Assembly (NCBI GenBank): GCA_949126835.1
Contig: CASBPS010000134.1
Span: 62,001 to 126,000, forward strand
Direction of reading: 5' to 3'
Length of the DNA stretch: 64,000 nt
Origin: Anisus vortex
Taxonomy: Eukaryota > Mollusca > Gastropoda > Planorbidae
Below the pieces are notes generated by a model that searched no databases, was not told where the DNA came from, and saw nothing but the letters and a program-made list of their open reading frames with translations. A program made the position numbers and the translations under genes. Shown here one piece after another: positions 13,912 through 27,683 of the stretch; positions within the stretch are counted from its first letter, which is position 1; every line of letters starts with the position of its first letter.

Positions 13912-15312
13912 GTACGGTCAGAAAAGAAGCCAAAACCAGAAATCTGCTGTTTTACGGCCAGTAGAGAAGCCAAAACCACAAATCTGCTTTTGTACGGCCA
14001 GTAGAGAAGCCAAAAACACAAATCTGCTGTTTTACGGCCAAAAGAGAAGCCAAAACAACAAATCTGCTATTCAGGTCGTTGTACGGCCAGAAAAAAAGCC
14101 AAAACTAGAAATCTGCTATTTACGTCGTTGTACGGTTTGTTTAGAAGCTCAAAGTACAAATCTGCTTTAGTACGGCCAGTAGAGAAGCCAAAACTACAAA
14201 TCTGCTTTTGTACGACCAGTAGAGAAGCGCCAATACCACAGATCTTCTAGTCAAGTCGTTGTACGGTTTGTGGAGAAGCCAAAATTACAAATCTGCTGTT
14301 TTACGGCCAAAAGAGACTCTAAAACCACAATACTGCTTTTCAAGTCGTTGTACGGCCAGAAAAAAAGCCAAAACCAGAAATCTGCTATTCACGTCGTTGT
14401 ACGGTTTGTTTAGAAGCTAAAACCACAAATCTGCTTTCGTACGGCCAGTAGAGAAGCCAAAACCACAAATCTGCTTTTTTACGGCCAACAGAGATTCCAA
14501 AACCACAAATCTGCAATTCAAGTCGTTGTTCGGCCAGTACAGAAGCCAAAACCAGAAATTTGCATTTCAAGTCGTTGTACGGGCAGTACAGAAGCGCTAT
14601 AACCACAAATCTGCTAGTCAAGTCGTTGTACGGTTTGTGGAGAAGCCAAAACCACAAATCTGCTGTTTTACGGCCAAAAGAGAAGCTAAAACCACAAATC
14701 TGCTTTTCAAGTCGTTGTACGGCCAGAAAAGAAGCCAAAACCAGAAATCTGCTGTTTTACGGCCAGTAGAGAATCCAAAACCACAAATCTGCAGTTTTAC
14801 GGCCAAAAGAGAAGCCAAAACCACAAATCTGCTGTTTTACGGCCAGAAAAAAAGCCAAAACCAGAAATCTGCTATTTACGTCGTTGTACGGTTTGTTTAG
14901 AAGCTAAAACCACAAATCTGCTTTTGTACAGCTAGTAGAAAAGCCAAAACCACAAATCTGCTGTTTTACGGCCAGAAAAAAAGCCAAAACCAGAAATCTG
15001 CTATTCACGTCGTTGTACGGTTTGTTTAGAAGCTAAAACCACAAATCTTCTTTCGTACGGCCAGTAGAGAAGCCAAAACCACAAATCTGCTTTTTTACGG
15101 CCAACAGAGATTCTAAAACCACAAATCTGCAATTCAAGTCGTTGTACGGCCAGAAAAGAAGCCAAAACCAGAAATCTGCTGTTTTACGGCCAGTAGAGAA
15201 GCCAAAACCACAAATCTGCTTTTGTACGGCCAGTAGAGAAGCCAAAACAACAAATCTGCTGTTTTACGGCCAAAAGAGAAGCCAAAACAACAAATCTGCT
15301 ATTCAAGTCGTT
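13912..15312 (+). repeat. Two-kb higher-order block, partial copy 3 of 3
   Basis: Variant order matches 9900-11300 at an offset of 4012 bp, with scattered differences (for example gaagctcaaagtac near 14146 where the other copies read gaagctaaaactac). The boundaries are approximate because neighbouring monomers are similar. Confidence 0.75.
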
Positions 15313-15539
15313 GTACGGTTTGCGGAGAAGCCAAAACCACAAATCTGCTGTTTTACGGCCAGTAGAGAAGCCAAAACCACAAATCTGCTTTTGTACGGCC
15401 AGTAGAGAAGCCAAAACAACAAATCTGCTGTTTTACGGCCAAAAGAGAAGCCAAAACAACAAATCTGCTATTCAAGTCGTTGTACGGTTTGCGGAGAAGC
15501 AAAAACCACAAATCTGCTTTTTTAGGCCAAAAGAGAAGC

Positions 15540-16790
15540 CAAAACCACAAATCTGCAATTCAAGTCGTTGTTCGGCCAGTACAGAAGCCAAAACCAGAAA
15601 TTTGCATTTCAAGTCGTTGTACGGGCAGTACAGAAGCGCTTTAACCACAAATCTGCTTATCAAGTCGTTGTACGGTTTGTGGAGAAGCCAAAACCACAAA
15701 TCTGCTGTTTTACGGCCAAAAGAGAAGCTAAAACCACAAATCTGCTTTTCAAGTCGTTGTACGGCCAGAAAAGAAGCCAAAACCAGAAATCTGCTGTTTT
15801 ACGGCCAGTTGAGAATCCAAAACCACAAATCTGCAGTTGTACGGCCAAAAGAAAAGCCAAACCCACAAATCTGCTGTTTTACGGCCAGAAAAAAAGCCAA
15901 AACCAGAAATCTGCTATTTACGTCGTTGTACGGTTTGTTTAGAAGCTAAAACCACAAATCTGCTTTCGTACGGCCAGTAGAGAAGCCAAAACCACAAATT
16001 TGCTTTTGTATGGCCAGTAGAGAAGCCAAAACCACAAATCTGCTTTTTTACGGCCAACAGAGATTCCAAAACCACAAATCTGCAATTCAAGTCGTTGTTC
16101 AGCCAGTATAGAAGCCAAAACCATAAATTTGCATTTCAAGTCGTTGTACGGGCAGTACAGAAGCGCTTATACCACAAATCTGCTAGTCAAGTCGTTGTAC
16201 GGTTTGCGGAGAAGCCAAAACCACAAATCTGCTGTTTTACGGCCAAAAGAGAAGCTAAAACCACAAATCTGCTTTTCAAGTCGTTGTACGGCCAGAAAAG
16301 AAGCCAAAACCAGAAATCTGCTGTTTTACGGCCAGTAGAAAAGCCAAAACCACAAATCTGCTTTTGTACGGCTAGTAGAGAAGACAAAACCACAAATCTG
16401 CTGTTTTACGTCCAAAAGAGAAGCCAACACAACAAATCTGCTATTCAAGTCGTTGTACGGCCAGAAAAAAAGCCAAAACTAGAAATCTGCTATTTACGTC
16501 GTTGTACGGTTTGTTTAGGAGCTAAAACTACAAATCTGCTTTTGTACGCCAGTAGAGAAGCCAAAACTACAAACCTGCTTTTGTACGGCCAGTAGAGAAG
16601 CCAAAATCACAAATCTGCTTTTTTACGGCCAACAGAGATTCCAAAACCACAAATCTGCATTTCAAGTCGTTGTTTGGCCAAAAGAGATGCTAACACCACA
16701 AATCTGCTTTTCAAGTCGTTGTACGGCCAGAAAAAAAGCCAAAACCAGAAATCTGCTGTTGTACGACCAGTATAGAATCCAAAACCACAA
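15540..16790 (+). repeat. Higher-order block, copy 1 (offset 2730 bp)
   Basis: Monomer order matches 18270-19520 at an offset of 2730 bp, with occasional substitutions. The match ends where atttgcagtt at 16791 faces atctgctgtt at 19521. Confidence 0.8.
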
Positions 16791-18269
16791 ATTTGCAGTT
16801 TAACGGCCAGAAAAAAAGCCAAAACCAGAAATCTGCTATTCACGTCGATGTACGGTTTGTTTAGAAGCTAAAACCACAAATCTGCTTTCGAACGGCCAGT
16901 AGAGAAGCCAAAACCACAAATCTGCTTTTGTACGGTCAGTAGAGAAGCCAAAACCACAAATCTGCTTTTTTACGGCCAACAGAGATTCCAAAACCACAAA
17001 TCTGCAATTCAAGTCGTTGTTCGGCCAGTACAGAAGCCAAAACCAGAAATTTGCATTTCAAGTCGTTGTACGGGCAGTACAGAAGCGCTAAAACCACAAA
17101 TCTGCTTTTCAAGTCGTTGTACGGCAAGAAAAGAAGCCAAAACCAGAAATCTGCTGTTGTACGGCCAGTAGAGAATCCAAAACCACAAATCTGCTGTTTT
17201 ACGGCCAAAAAAGAAGCCAAAACCACAAATCTGCAGTTTTACGGCCAGAAAAAAAGCAAAAAACCAGAAATCTGCTATTAAAGTCGTTGTACTGTTTGTG
17301 GAGAAGACAAAACTACAAATCTGCCGTTTTACGGCCAAAAGAGAAGCTAAAACAACAAATCTGCTTTTCAAGTCGTTGCACGGCCAGAAAAGAAGCCAAA
17401 ACCACAAATCTGCTGTTTTACGGCCAGTAGAAAAAGCCAAAACCACAAATCTGCTTTTGTACGGCCAGTAGAGAAGCCAAAACCACAAATCTGCTATTCA
17501 AGTCGTTGTACGGTTTGTTTAGAAGCTAAAACTACAAATCTGCTTTTGTACGGCCAGTAGAGAAGCCAAAATCACAAATCTGCTTTTTTACGGTCAACAG
17601 AGATTCCAAAACCACAAATCTGCATTTCAAGTCGTTGTTTGGCCAGTACAGAAGCCAAAACCAGAAATATGCTATTCACGTCGTTGTACAGTTTGTTTAG
17701 AAGCTTAAACCACAAATCTGCTTTTTTACGGCCAACAGAGATTCCAAAACCGCAAATCTGCAATTCAAGTCGTTGTTCGGCCAGTACAGAAGCCAAAACC
17801 AGAAATTTGCATTTCAAGTCGTTGTATCCAGTACAGAAGCGCTATAACCACAAATCTGCTAGTCAAGTCGTTGTACGGTTTGTGGAGAAGCCAAAACCAC
17901 AAATCTGCTGTTTTACGGCCAAAAGAGAAGCTAAAACCACAAATCTGCTTTTCAAGTCGTTGTACGGCCAGAAAAGAAGCCAAAACCAGAAATCTGCTGT
18001 TTTACGGCCAGTAGAGAATCCAAAACCACAAATCTGCAGTTTTACGGCCAAAAGAGAAGCCAAAACCACAAATCTGCTGTTTTACGGCCAGAAAAAAAGC
18101 CAAAACCAGAAATCTGCTATTCACGTCGTTGTACGGTTTGTTTAGAAGCTAAAACCACAAATCTGCTTTCGTACGGCCAGTAGAGAAGCCAAAACCACAA
18201 ATCTGCTTTTGTACGGCAAGTAGAGAAGCCAAAACCACAAATCTGCTTTTTTACGGCCAAAAGAGAAGC

Positions 18270-19520
18270 CAAAACCACAAATCTGCAATTCAAGTCGTTG
18301 TTCGGCCAGTACAGAAGCCAAAACCAGAAATTTGCATTTCAAGTCGTTGTACGGGCAGTACAGAAGCGCTTTAACCACAAATCTGCTTATCAAGTCGATG
18401 TACGGTTTGTGGAGAAGCCAAAACCACAAATCTGCTGTTTTACGGCCAAAAGAGAAGCTAAAACCACAAATCTGCTTTTCAAGTCGTTGTACGGCCAGAA
18501 AAGAAGCCAAAACCAGAAATCTGCTGTTTTATGGCCAGTTGAGAATCCAAAACCACAAATCTGCAGTTTTACGGCCAAAAGAAAAGCCAAAACCACAAAT
18601 CTGCTGTTTTACGGCCAGAAAAAAAGCCAAAACCAGAAATCTGCTATTCACGTCGTTGTACGGTTTGTTTAGAAGCTAAAACCACAAATCTGCTTTCGTA
18701 TGGCCAGTAGAGAAGCCAAAACCACAAATCTGCTTTTGTATGGCCAGTAGACAAGCCAAAACCACAAATCTGCTTTTTTACGGCCAACAGAGATTCCAAA
18801 ACCACAAATCTGCAATTCAAGTCGTTGTTCAGCCAGTATAGAAGCCAAAACCAGAAATTTGCATTTCAAGTCGTTGTACGGGCAGTACAGAAGCGCTTAT
18901 ACCACAAATCTGCTAGTCAAGTCGTTGTACGGTTTGCGGAGAAGCCAAAACCACAAATCTGCTGTTTTACGGCCAAAAGAGAAGCTAAAACCACAAATCT
19001 GCTTTTCAAGTCGTTGTACGGCCAGAAAAGAAGCCAAAACCAGAAATCAGCTGTTTTACGGCCAGTAGAAAAGCCAAAACCAGAAATCTGCTTTTGTACG
19101 GCTAGTAGAGAAGACAAAACCACAAATCTGCTGTTTTACGTCCAAAAGAGAAGCCAAAACAACAAATCTGCTATTCAAGTCGTTGTACGGCCAGAAAAAA
19201 AGCCAAAACTAGAAATCTGCTATTTACGTCGTTGTACGGTTTGTTTAGGAGCTAAAACTACAAATCTGCTTTTGTACGCCAGTAGAGAAGCCAAAACTAC
19301 AAATCTGCTTTTGTACGGCCAGTAGAGAAGCCAAAATCACAAATCTGCTTTTTTACGGCCAACAGAGATTCCAAAACCACAAATCTGCATTTCAAGTCGT
19401 TGTTTGGCCAAAAGAGATGCTAAAACCACAAATCTGCTTTTCAAGTCGTTGTACGGCCAGAAAAAAAGCCAAAACCAGAAATCTGCTGTTGTACGACCAG
19501 TATAGAATCCAAAACCACAA
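18270..19520 (+). repeat. Higher-order block, copy 2 (offset 2730 bp)
   Basis: Second copy of 15540-16790. This stretch also reappears in the right arm from about 43.5 kb and at 25.0-26.1 kb (offset 6710), so it is one of the most widely spread blocks in the window. Confidence 0.8.
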
Positions 19521-20371
19521 ATCTGCTGTTTTACGGCCAAAAAAGAAGCCAAAACCACAAATCTGCAGTTTTACGGCCAGAAAAAAAGCCAAAACCAGAA
19601 ATCTGCTATTAAAGTCGTTGTACTGTTTGTGGAGAAGCCAAAACAACAAGTCTGCTGTTGTACGGCTAGTAGAGAAGCCAAAACCACAAATCTGCTGTTT
19701 TACGCAAAAAGAGAAACCAAAACCACAAATCTGCTATTCAAGTCGTTGTACGGCCAGAAAAAAAAGCCAAAACCAGAAATCTGGTTTTCAAGTCGTTGTA
19801 CGGCTAGTACAGAAGCGCCAATACCACAAATCTGCTAGTCAAGTCGTTGTACGGTTTGTGGAGAAAACAAAACTACAAATCTGCCGTTTTACGGCCAAAA
19901 GAGAAGCTAAAACCACAAATCTGCTTTTCAAGTCGTTGCACGGCCAGAAAAGAAGCCAAAACCACAAATCTGCTGTTTTACGGCCAATAGAGAAGCCAAA
20001 ACCACAAATCTGCTTTTGTACGGCCAGTAGAGAAGCCAAAACCACAAATCTGCTGTTTTACGGCCAAAAGAGAAGCCAAAACAACAAATCTGCTATTCAA
20101 TTCGTTGTACGGTCTGTTTAGAAGCTAAAACTACAAATCTGCTTTTGTAAGGCCAGTAGAGAAGCCAAAATCACAAATCTGCTTTTTTACGGTCAACAGA
20201 GATTCCAAAACCACAAATCTGCATTTCAAGTCGTTGTTTGGCCAGTACAGAAGCCAAAACCAGAAATATGCTATTCACGTCGTTGTACAGTTTGTTTAGA
20301 AGCTAAAACCACAAATCTGCTTTTTTACGGCCAACAGAGATTCCAAAACCGCAAATCTGCAATTTAAGTCA

Positions 20372-21742
20372 TTGTTCGACCAGTACAGAAGCCAAAACCA
20401 GATATTTGCATTTCAAGTCGTTGTACGGGCAGTACAGAAGCGCTATAACCACAAATCTGCTAGTCAAGTCGTTGTACGGTTTGTGGAGAAGCCAAAACCA
20501 CAAATCTGCTGTTTTACGGCCAAAAGAGAAGCTAAAACCACAAATCTGCTTTTCAAGTCGTTGTACGGCCAGAAAAGAAGCCAAAACCAGAAATCTGCTG
20601 TTTTACGGCCAGTAGAGAATCCAAAACCACAAATCTGCAGTTTTACGGCCAAAAGAGAAGCCAAAACCACAAATCTGCTGTTTTACGGCCAGAAAAAAAG
20701 CCAAAACCAGAAATCTGCTATTCACGTCGTTGTACGGTTTGTTTAGAAGCTAAAACCACAAATCTGCTTTCGTACGGCCAGTAGAGAAGCCAAAACCACA
20801 AATCTGCTTTTGTACGGCAAGTAGAGAAGCCAAAACCACAAATCTGCTTTTTTACGGCCAAAAGAGAAGCCAAAACCACAAATCTGCAATTCAAGTCGTT
20901 GTTCGGCCAGTACAGAAGCCAAAAAAGAAATTTGCATTTCAAGTCGTTGTACGGGCAGTACAGAAGCGCTAATACCACAAATCTGCTAGTCAAGTCGTTG
21001 TACGGTTTGCGGAGAAGCCAAATCCACAAATCTGCTGTTTTACGGCCAAAAGAGAAGCTAAAACCACAAATCTGCTTTTCAAGTCGTTGTACGGCCAGAA
21101 AAGAAGCCAAAACCAGAAATCTGCTGTTTTACGGCCAGTAGAGAAGCCAAAATTACAAATCTGCTTTTGTACGGCCAGTAGAGAAGCCAAAACCACAAAT
21201 CTGCTGTTTTACGGCCAAAAGAGAAGCCAAAACAACAAATCTGCTATTCAAGTCGTTGTATGGCCAGAAAAAAAGCCAAAACTAGAAATCTGCTATTTAC
21301 GTCGTTGTACGGTTTGTTTAAAAGCTAAAACTACAAATCTGCTTTAGTACGGCCAGTAGAGAAGCCAAAACTACATATCTGCTTTTGTACGGCTAGTAGA
21401 GAAGCCAAAACCACAAATCTGCTTTTTTACGGCCAACAGAGATTCCAAAACCACAAATCTGCATTTCAAGTCGTTGTTTGGCCAGTACAGAAGCCAAAAC
21501 CAGAAATTTGCTTTTCAAGTCGTTGTACGGCCAAAAAAAAAAACCAAAACCAGAAATCTGCTATTCACGTCGTTGTACAGTTTGTTTAGAAGCAAAAACC
21601 ACAAATCTGCTTTTGTACGGCCAGTAGAGAAGCCAAAACCACAAATATGCTTTTGTACGGCCAGTAGAGAAGCCAAAACCTCAAAATCTGCTTTTTTACG
21701 GCCAACAGAGATTCTAAAACCACAAATCTGCAATTCAAGTCG
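20372..21742 (+). repeat. 1.37-kb higher-order repeat, copy 1 of 3
   Basis: A unit of about 30 monomers, 1371 bp long, starting at a tcgaccagtacag unit. It is followed directly by two more copies of 1369 bp. The two extra bases are one more A in the poly-A run near 21533-21543 and one extra base in the altered stretch cctcaaaatctg near 21679-21690. Confidence 0.88.
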
Positions 21743-23111
21743 TTGTTCGGCCAGTACAGAAGCCAAAACCAGATATTTGCATTTCAAGTCGTTGTACGGG
21801 CAGTACAGAAGCGCTATAACCACAAATCTGCTAGTCAAGTCGTTGTACGGTTTGTGGAGAAGCCAAAACCACAAATCTGCTGTTTTACGGCCAAAAGAGA
21901 AGCTAAAACCACAAATCTGCTTTTCAAGTCGTTGTACGGCCAGAAAAGAAGCCAAAACCAGAAATCTGCTGTTTTACGGCCAGTAGAGAATCCAAAACCA
22001 CAAATCTGCAGTTTTACGGCCAAAAGAGAAGCCAAAACCACAAATCTGCTGTTTTACGGCCAGAAAAAAAGCCAAAACCAGAAATCTGCTATTCACGTCG
22101 TTGTACGGTTTGTTTAGAAGCTAAAACCACAAATCTGCTTTCGTACGGCCAGTAGAGAAGCCAAAACCACAAATCTGCTTTTGTACGGCAAGTAGAGAAG
22201 CCAAAACCACAAATCTGCTTTTTTACGGCCAAAAGAGAAGCCAAAACCACAAATCTGCAATTCAAGTCGTTGTTCGGCCAGTACAGAAGCCAAAAAAGAA
22301 ATTTGCATTTCAAGTCGTTGTACGGGCAGTACAGAAGCGCTAATACCACAAATCTGCTAGTCAAGTCGTTGTACGGTTTGCGGAGAAGCCAAATCCACAA
22401 ATCTGCTGTTTTACGGCCAAAAGAGAAGCTAAAACCACAAATCTGCTTTTCAAGTCGTTGTACGGCCAGAAAAGAAGCCAAAACCAGAAATCTGCTGTTT
22501 TACGGCCAGTAGAGAAGCCAAAATTACAAATCTGCTTTTGTACGGCCAGTAGAGAAGCCAAAACCACAAATCTGCTGTTTTACGGCCAAAAGAGAAGCCA
22601 AAACAACAAATCTGCTATTCAAGTCGTTGTATGGCCAGAAAAAAAGCCAAAACTAGAAATCTGCTATTTACGTCGTTGTACGGTTTGTTTAAAAGCTAAA
22701 ACTACAAATCTGCTTTAGTACGGCCAGTAGAGAAGCCAAAACTACATATCTGCTTTTGTACGGCTAGTAGAGAAGCCAAAACCACAAATCTGCTTTTTTA
22801 CGGCCAACAGAGATTCCAAAACCACAAATCTGCATTTCAAGTCGTTGTTTGGCCAGTACAGAAGCCAAAACCAGAAATTTGCTTTTCAAGTCGTTGTACG
22901 GCCAAAAAAAAAACCAAAACCAGAAATCTGCTATTCACGTCGTTGTACAGTTTGTTTAGAAGCAAAAACCACAAATCTGCTTTTGTACGGCCAGTAGAGA
23001 AGCCAAAACCACAAATATGCTTTTGTACGGCCAGTAGAGAAGCCAAAACCACAAATCTGCTTTTTTACGGCCAACAGAGATTCTAAAACCACAAATCTGC
23101 AATTCAAGTCG
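21743..23111 (+). repeat. 1.37-kb higher-order repeat, copy 2 of 3
   Basis: A 1369-bp copy in direct tandem with the flanking copies. Markers such as the aaatccac substitution, the ggcaagtagag unit and the cagatatttgc unit fall at the same positions as in copy 1. Confidence 0.88.
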
Positions 23112-24480
23112 TTGTTCGGCCAGTACAGAAGCCAAAACCAGAAATTTGCTTTTCAAGTCGTTGTACGGGCAGTACAGAAGCGCTATAACCACAAATCTGC
23201 TAGTCAAGTCGTTGTACGGTTTGTGGAGAAGCCAAAACCACAAATCTGCTGTTTTACGGCCAAAAGAGAAGCTAAAACCACAAATCTGCTTTTCAAGTCG
23301 TTGTTCGGCCAGAAAAGAAGCCAAAACCAGTTATCTGCTGTTTTACGGCCAGTAGAGAATCCAAAACCACAAATCTGCAGTTTTACGGCCAAAAGAGAAG
23401 CCAAAACCACAAATCTGCTGTTTTACGGCCAGAAAAAAAGCCAAAACCAGAAATCTGCTATTCACGTCGTTGTACGGTTTGTTTAGAAGCTAAAACCACA
23501 AATCTGCTTTCGTACGGCCAGTAGAGAAGCCAAAACCACAAATCTGCTTTTGTACGGCAAGTAGAGAAGCCAAAACCACAAATCTGCTTTTTTACGGCCA
23601 AAAGAGAAGCCAAAACCACAAATCTGCAATTCAAGTCGTTGTTCGGCCAGTACAGAAGCCAAAAAAGAAATTTGCATTTCAAGTCGTTGTACGGGCAGTA
23701 CAGAAGCGCTAATACCACAAATCTGCTAGTCAAGTCGTTGTACGGTTTGCGGAGAAGCCAAATCCACAAATCTGCTGTTTTACGGCCAAAAGAGAAGCTA
23801 AAACCACAAATCTGCTTTTCAAGTCGTTGTACGGCCAGAAAAGAAGCCAAAACCAGAAATCTGCTGTTTTACGGCCAGTAGAGAAGCCAAAATTACAAAT
23901 CTGCTTTTGTACGGCCAGTAGAGAAGCCAAAACCACAAATCTGCTGTTTTACGGCCAAAAGAGAAGCCAAAACAACAAATCTGCTATTCAAGTCGTTGTA
24001 CGGCCAGAAAAAAAGCCAAAACTAGAAATCTGCTATTTACGTCGTTGTACGGTTTGTTTAAAAGCTAAAACTACAAATCTGCTTTAGTACGGCCAGTAGA
24101 GAAGCCAAAACTACATATCTGCTTTTGTACGGCCAGTAGAGAAGCCAAAACCACAAATCTGCTTTTTTACGGCCAACAGAGATTCCAAAACCACAAATCT
24201 GCATTTCAAGTCGTTGTTTGGCCAGTACAGAAGCCAAAACCAGAAATTTGCTTTTCAAGTCGTTGTACGGCCAAAAAAAAAACCAAAACCAGAAATCTGC
24301 TATTCACGTCGTTGTACAGTTTGTTTAGAAGCAAAAACCACAAATCTGCTTTTGTACGGCCAGTAGAGAAGCCAAAACAACAAATATGCTTTTGTACGGC
24401 CAGTAGAGAAGCCAAAACCACAAATCTGCTTTTTTACGGCCAACAGAGATTCTAAAACCACAAATCTGCAATTCAAGTCG
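23112..24480 (+). repeat. 1.37-kb higher-order repeat, copy 3 of 3
   Basis: A 1369-bp third tandem copy with more private changes (ttatctgctg near 23331, gttcggccagaaaag near 23303). Its second half is a module that recurs near 26.3, 28.9, 30.2, 32.6, 41.5 and 46.9 kb. Confidence 0.85.
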
Positions 24481-25114
24481 TTGTTCGGCCAGTACAGAAG
24501 CCAAAACCAGAAATTTGCTTTTCAAGTCGTTGTACGGCCAGTACAGCAGCGCCAATACCACAGATCTGCTAGTCAAGTCGTTGTACGGTTTGTGGAGAAG
24601 CCAAAACCACAAATCTGCTGTTTTACGGCCAAAAGAGAAGCTAAAACCACAAATCTGCTTTTCAAGTCGTTGTACGGCCAGAAAAGAAGCCAAAACCAGA
24701 AATCTGCTGTTGTACGACCAGTAGAGAATCCAAAACCACAAATCTGCAGTTTTACGGCCAAAAGAGAAGCCAAAACCACAAAACTGCTGTTTTACGGCCA
24801 GAAAAAAAGCCAAAACCAGAAATCTGCTATTCACGTCGTTGTACGGTTTGTTTAGAAGCTAAAACCACAAATCTGCTTTCGTACGGCCAGTAGAGAAGCC
24901 AAAACCACAAATCTGCTTTTGTACGGCAAGTAGAGAAGCCAAAACCACAAATCTGCTTTTTTACGGCCAAAAGAGAAGCCAAAACCACAAATCTGCAATT
25001 CAAGTCGTTGTTCGGCCAGTACAGAAGCCAAAACCAGAAATTTGCATTTCAAGTCGTTGTACGGGCAGTACAGAAGCGCTTTAACCACAAATCTGATTAT
25101 CAAGTCGATGTACG

Positions 25115-27366
25115 GTTTGTGGAGAAGCCAAAACCACAAATCTGCTGTTTTACGGCCAAAAGAGAAGCTAAAACCACAAATCTGCTTTTCAAGTCGTTGT
25201 ACGGCCAGAAAAGAAGCCAAAACCAGAAATCTGCTGTTTTATGGCCAGTTGAGAATCCAAAACCACAAATCTGCAGTTTTACGGCCAAAAGAAAAGCCAA
25301 AACCACAAATCTGCTGTTTTACGGCCAGAAAAAAAGCCAAAACCAGAAATCTGCTATTCACGTCGTTGTACGGTTTGTTTAGAAGCTAAAACCACAAATC
25401 TGCTTTCGTACGGCCAGTAGAGAAGCCAAAACAAAAAATCTGCTTTTGTATGGCCAGAAGAGAAGCCACAACCACAAATCTGCTTTTTTACGGCCAACAG
25501 AGATTCCAAAACCACAAATCTGCAATTCAAGTCGTTGTTCAGCCAGTATAGAAGCCAAAACCAGAAATTTGCATTTCAAGTCGTTGTACGGGCAGTACAG
25601 AAGCGCTTATACCACAAATCTGCTAGTCAAGTCGTTGTACGGTTTGCGGAGAAGCCAAAACCACAAATCTGCTGTTTTACGGCCAAAAGAGAAGCTAAAA
25701 CCACAAATCTGCTTTTCAAGTCGTTGTACGGCCAGAAAAGAAGCCAAAACCAGAAATCTGCTGTTTTACGGCCAGTAGAAAAGCCAAAACCACAAATCTG
25801 CTTTTGTACGGCTAGTAGAGAAGACAAAACCACAAATCTGCTGTTTTACGTCCAAAAGAGAAGCCAAAACAACAAATCTGCTATTCAAGTCGTTGTACGG
25901 CCAGAAAAAAAGCCAAAACTAGAAATCTGCTATTTACGTCGTTGTACGGTTTGTTTAGGAGCTAAAACTACAAATCTGTTTTTGTACGCCAGTAGAGAAG
26001 CCAAAACTACAAATCTGCTTTTGTACGGCCAGTAGAGAAGCCAAAATCACAAATCTGCTTTTTTACGGCCAACAGAGATTCCAAAACCACAAATCTGCAT
26101 TTCAAGTCGTTGTTTGGCCAAAAGAGATGCTAAAACCACAAATCTGCTTTTCAAGTCGTTGTACGGCCAGAAAAAAAGCCAAAACCAGAAATCTGCAATT
26201 CAAGTCGTTGTTCGGCCAGTACAGAAGCCAAAAAAGAAATTTGCATTTCAAGTCGTTGTACGGGCAGTACAGAAGCGCTAATACCACAAATCTGCTAGTC
26301 AAGTCGTTGTACGGTTTGCGGAGAAGCCAAATCCACAAATCTGCTGTTTTACGGCCAAAAGAGAAGCTAAAACCACAAATCTGCTTTTCAAGTCGTTGTA
26401 CGGCCAGAAAAGAAGCCAAAACCAGAAATCTGCTGTTTTACGGCCAGTAGAGAAGCCAAAATTACAAATCTGCTTTTGTACGGCCAGTAGAGAAGCCAAA
26501 ACCACAAATCTGCTGTTTTACGGCCAAAAGAGAAGCCAAAACAACAAATCTGCTATTCAAGTCGTTGTACGGCCAGAAAAAAAGCCAAAACTAGAAATCT
26601 GCTATTTACGTCGTTGTACGGTTTGTTTAAAAGCTAAAACTACAAATCTGCTTTAGTACGGCCAGTAGAGAAGCCAAAACTACATATCTGCTTTTGTACG
26701 GCCAGTAGAGAAGCCAAAACCACAAATCTGCTTTTTTACGGCCAACAGAGATTCCAAAACCACAAATCTGCATTTCAAGTCGTTGTTTGGCCAGTACAGA
26801 AGCCAAAACCAGAAATTTGCTTTTCAAGTCGTTGTACGGCCAAAAAAAAAACCAAAACCAGAAATCTGCTATTCACGTCGTTGTACAGTTTGTTTAGAAG
26901 CAAAAACCACAAATCTGCTTTTGTACGGCCAGTAGAGAAGCCAAAACAACAAATATGCTTTTGTACGGCCAGTAGAGAAGCCAAAACCACAAATCTGCTT
27001 TTTTACGGCCAACAGAGATTCTAAAACCACAAATCTGCAATTCAAGTCGTTGTTCGGCCAGTACAGAAGCCAAAACCAGAAATTTGCTTTTCAAGTCGTT
27101 GTACGGGCAGTACAGAAGCGCTATAACCACAAATCTGCTAGTCAAGTCGTTGTACGGTTTGTGGACAAGCCAATACCACAAATCTGCTGTTTTACGGCCA
27201 AAAGAGAAGCTAAAACCACAAATCTGCTTTTCAAGTCGTTGTACGGCCAGAAAAGAAGCCAAAACCAGAAATCTGCTGTTTTACGGCCAGTAGAGAATCA
27301 AAAACCACAAATCTGCAGTTTTACGGCCAAAAGAGAAGCCAAAACCACAAATCTGCTGTTTTACGG
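25115..27366 (+). repeat. 2570-bp higher-order repeat, copy 1
   Basis: Monomer order matches 27684-29936 at an offset of 2569-2570 bp. The shift of one is an extra A in the run near 27904. Private changes include caagccaatacc near 27165-27176 and a ggctag at 27365 where copy 2 has ggccag. Confidence 0.85.
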
Positions 27367-27683
27367 CTAGAAAAAAAGCCAAAACCAGAAATCTGCTATT
27401 CACGTCGTTGTACGGTTTGTTTAGAAGCTAAAACCACAAATCTGCTTTCGTACGGCCAGTAGAGAAGCCAAAACCACAAATCTGCTTTTGTACGGCCAGT
27501 AGAGAAGCCAAAACCACAAATCTGCTTTTTTACGGCCAACAGAAATTCCAAAACCACAAATCTGCAATTCAAGTCGTTGTTCGGCCAGTACAGAAGCCAA
27601 AACCAGAAATTTGCATTTCAAGTCGTTGTACGGGCAGTACAGAAGCGCTATAACCACAAATCTGCTAGTCAAGTCGTTGTACG

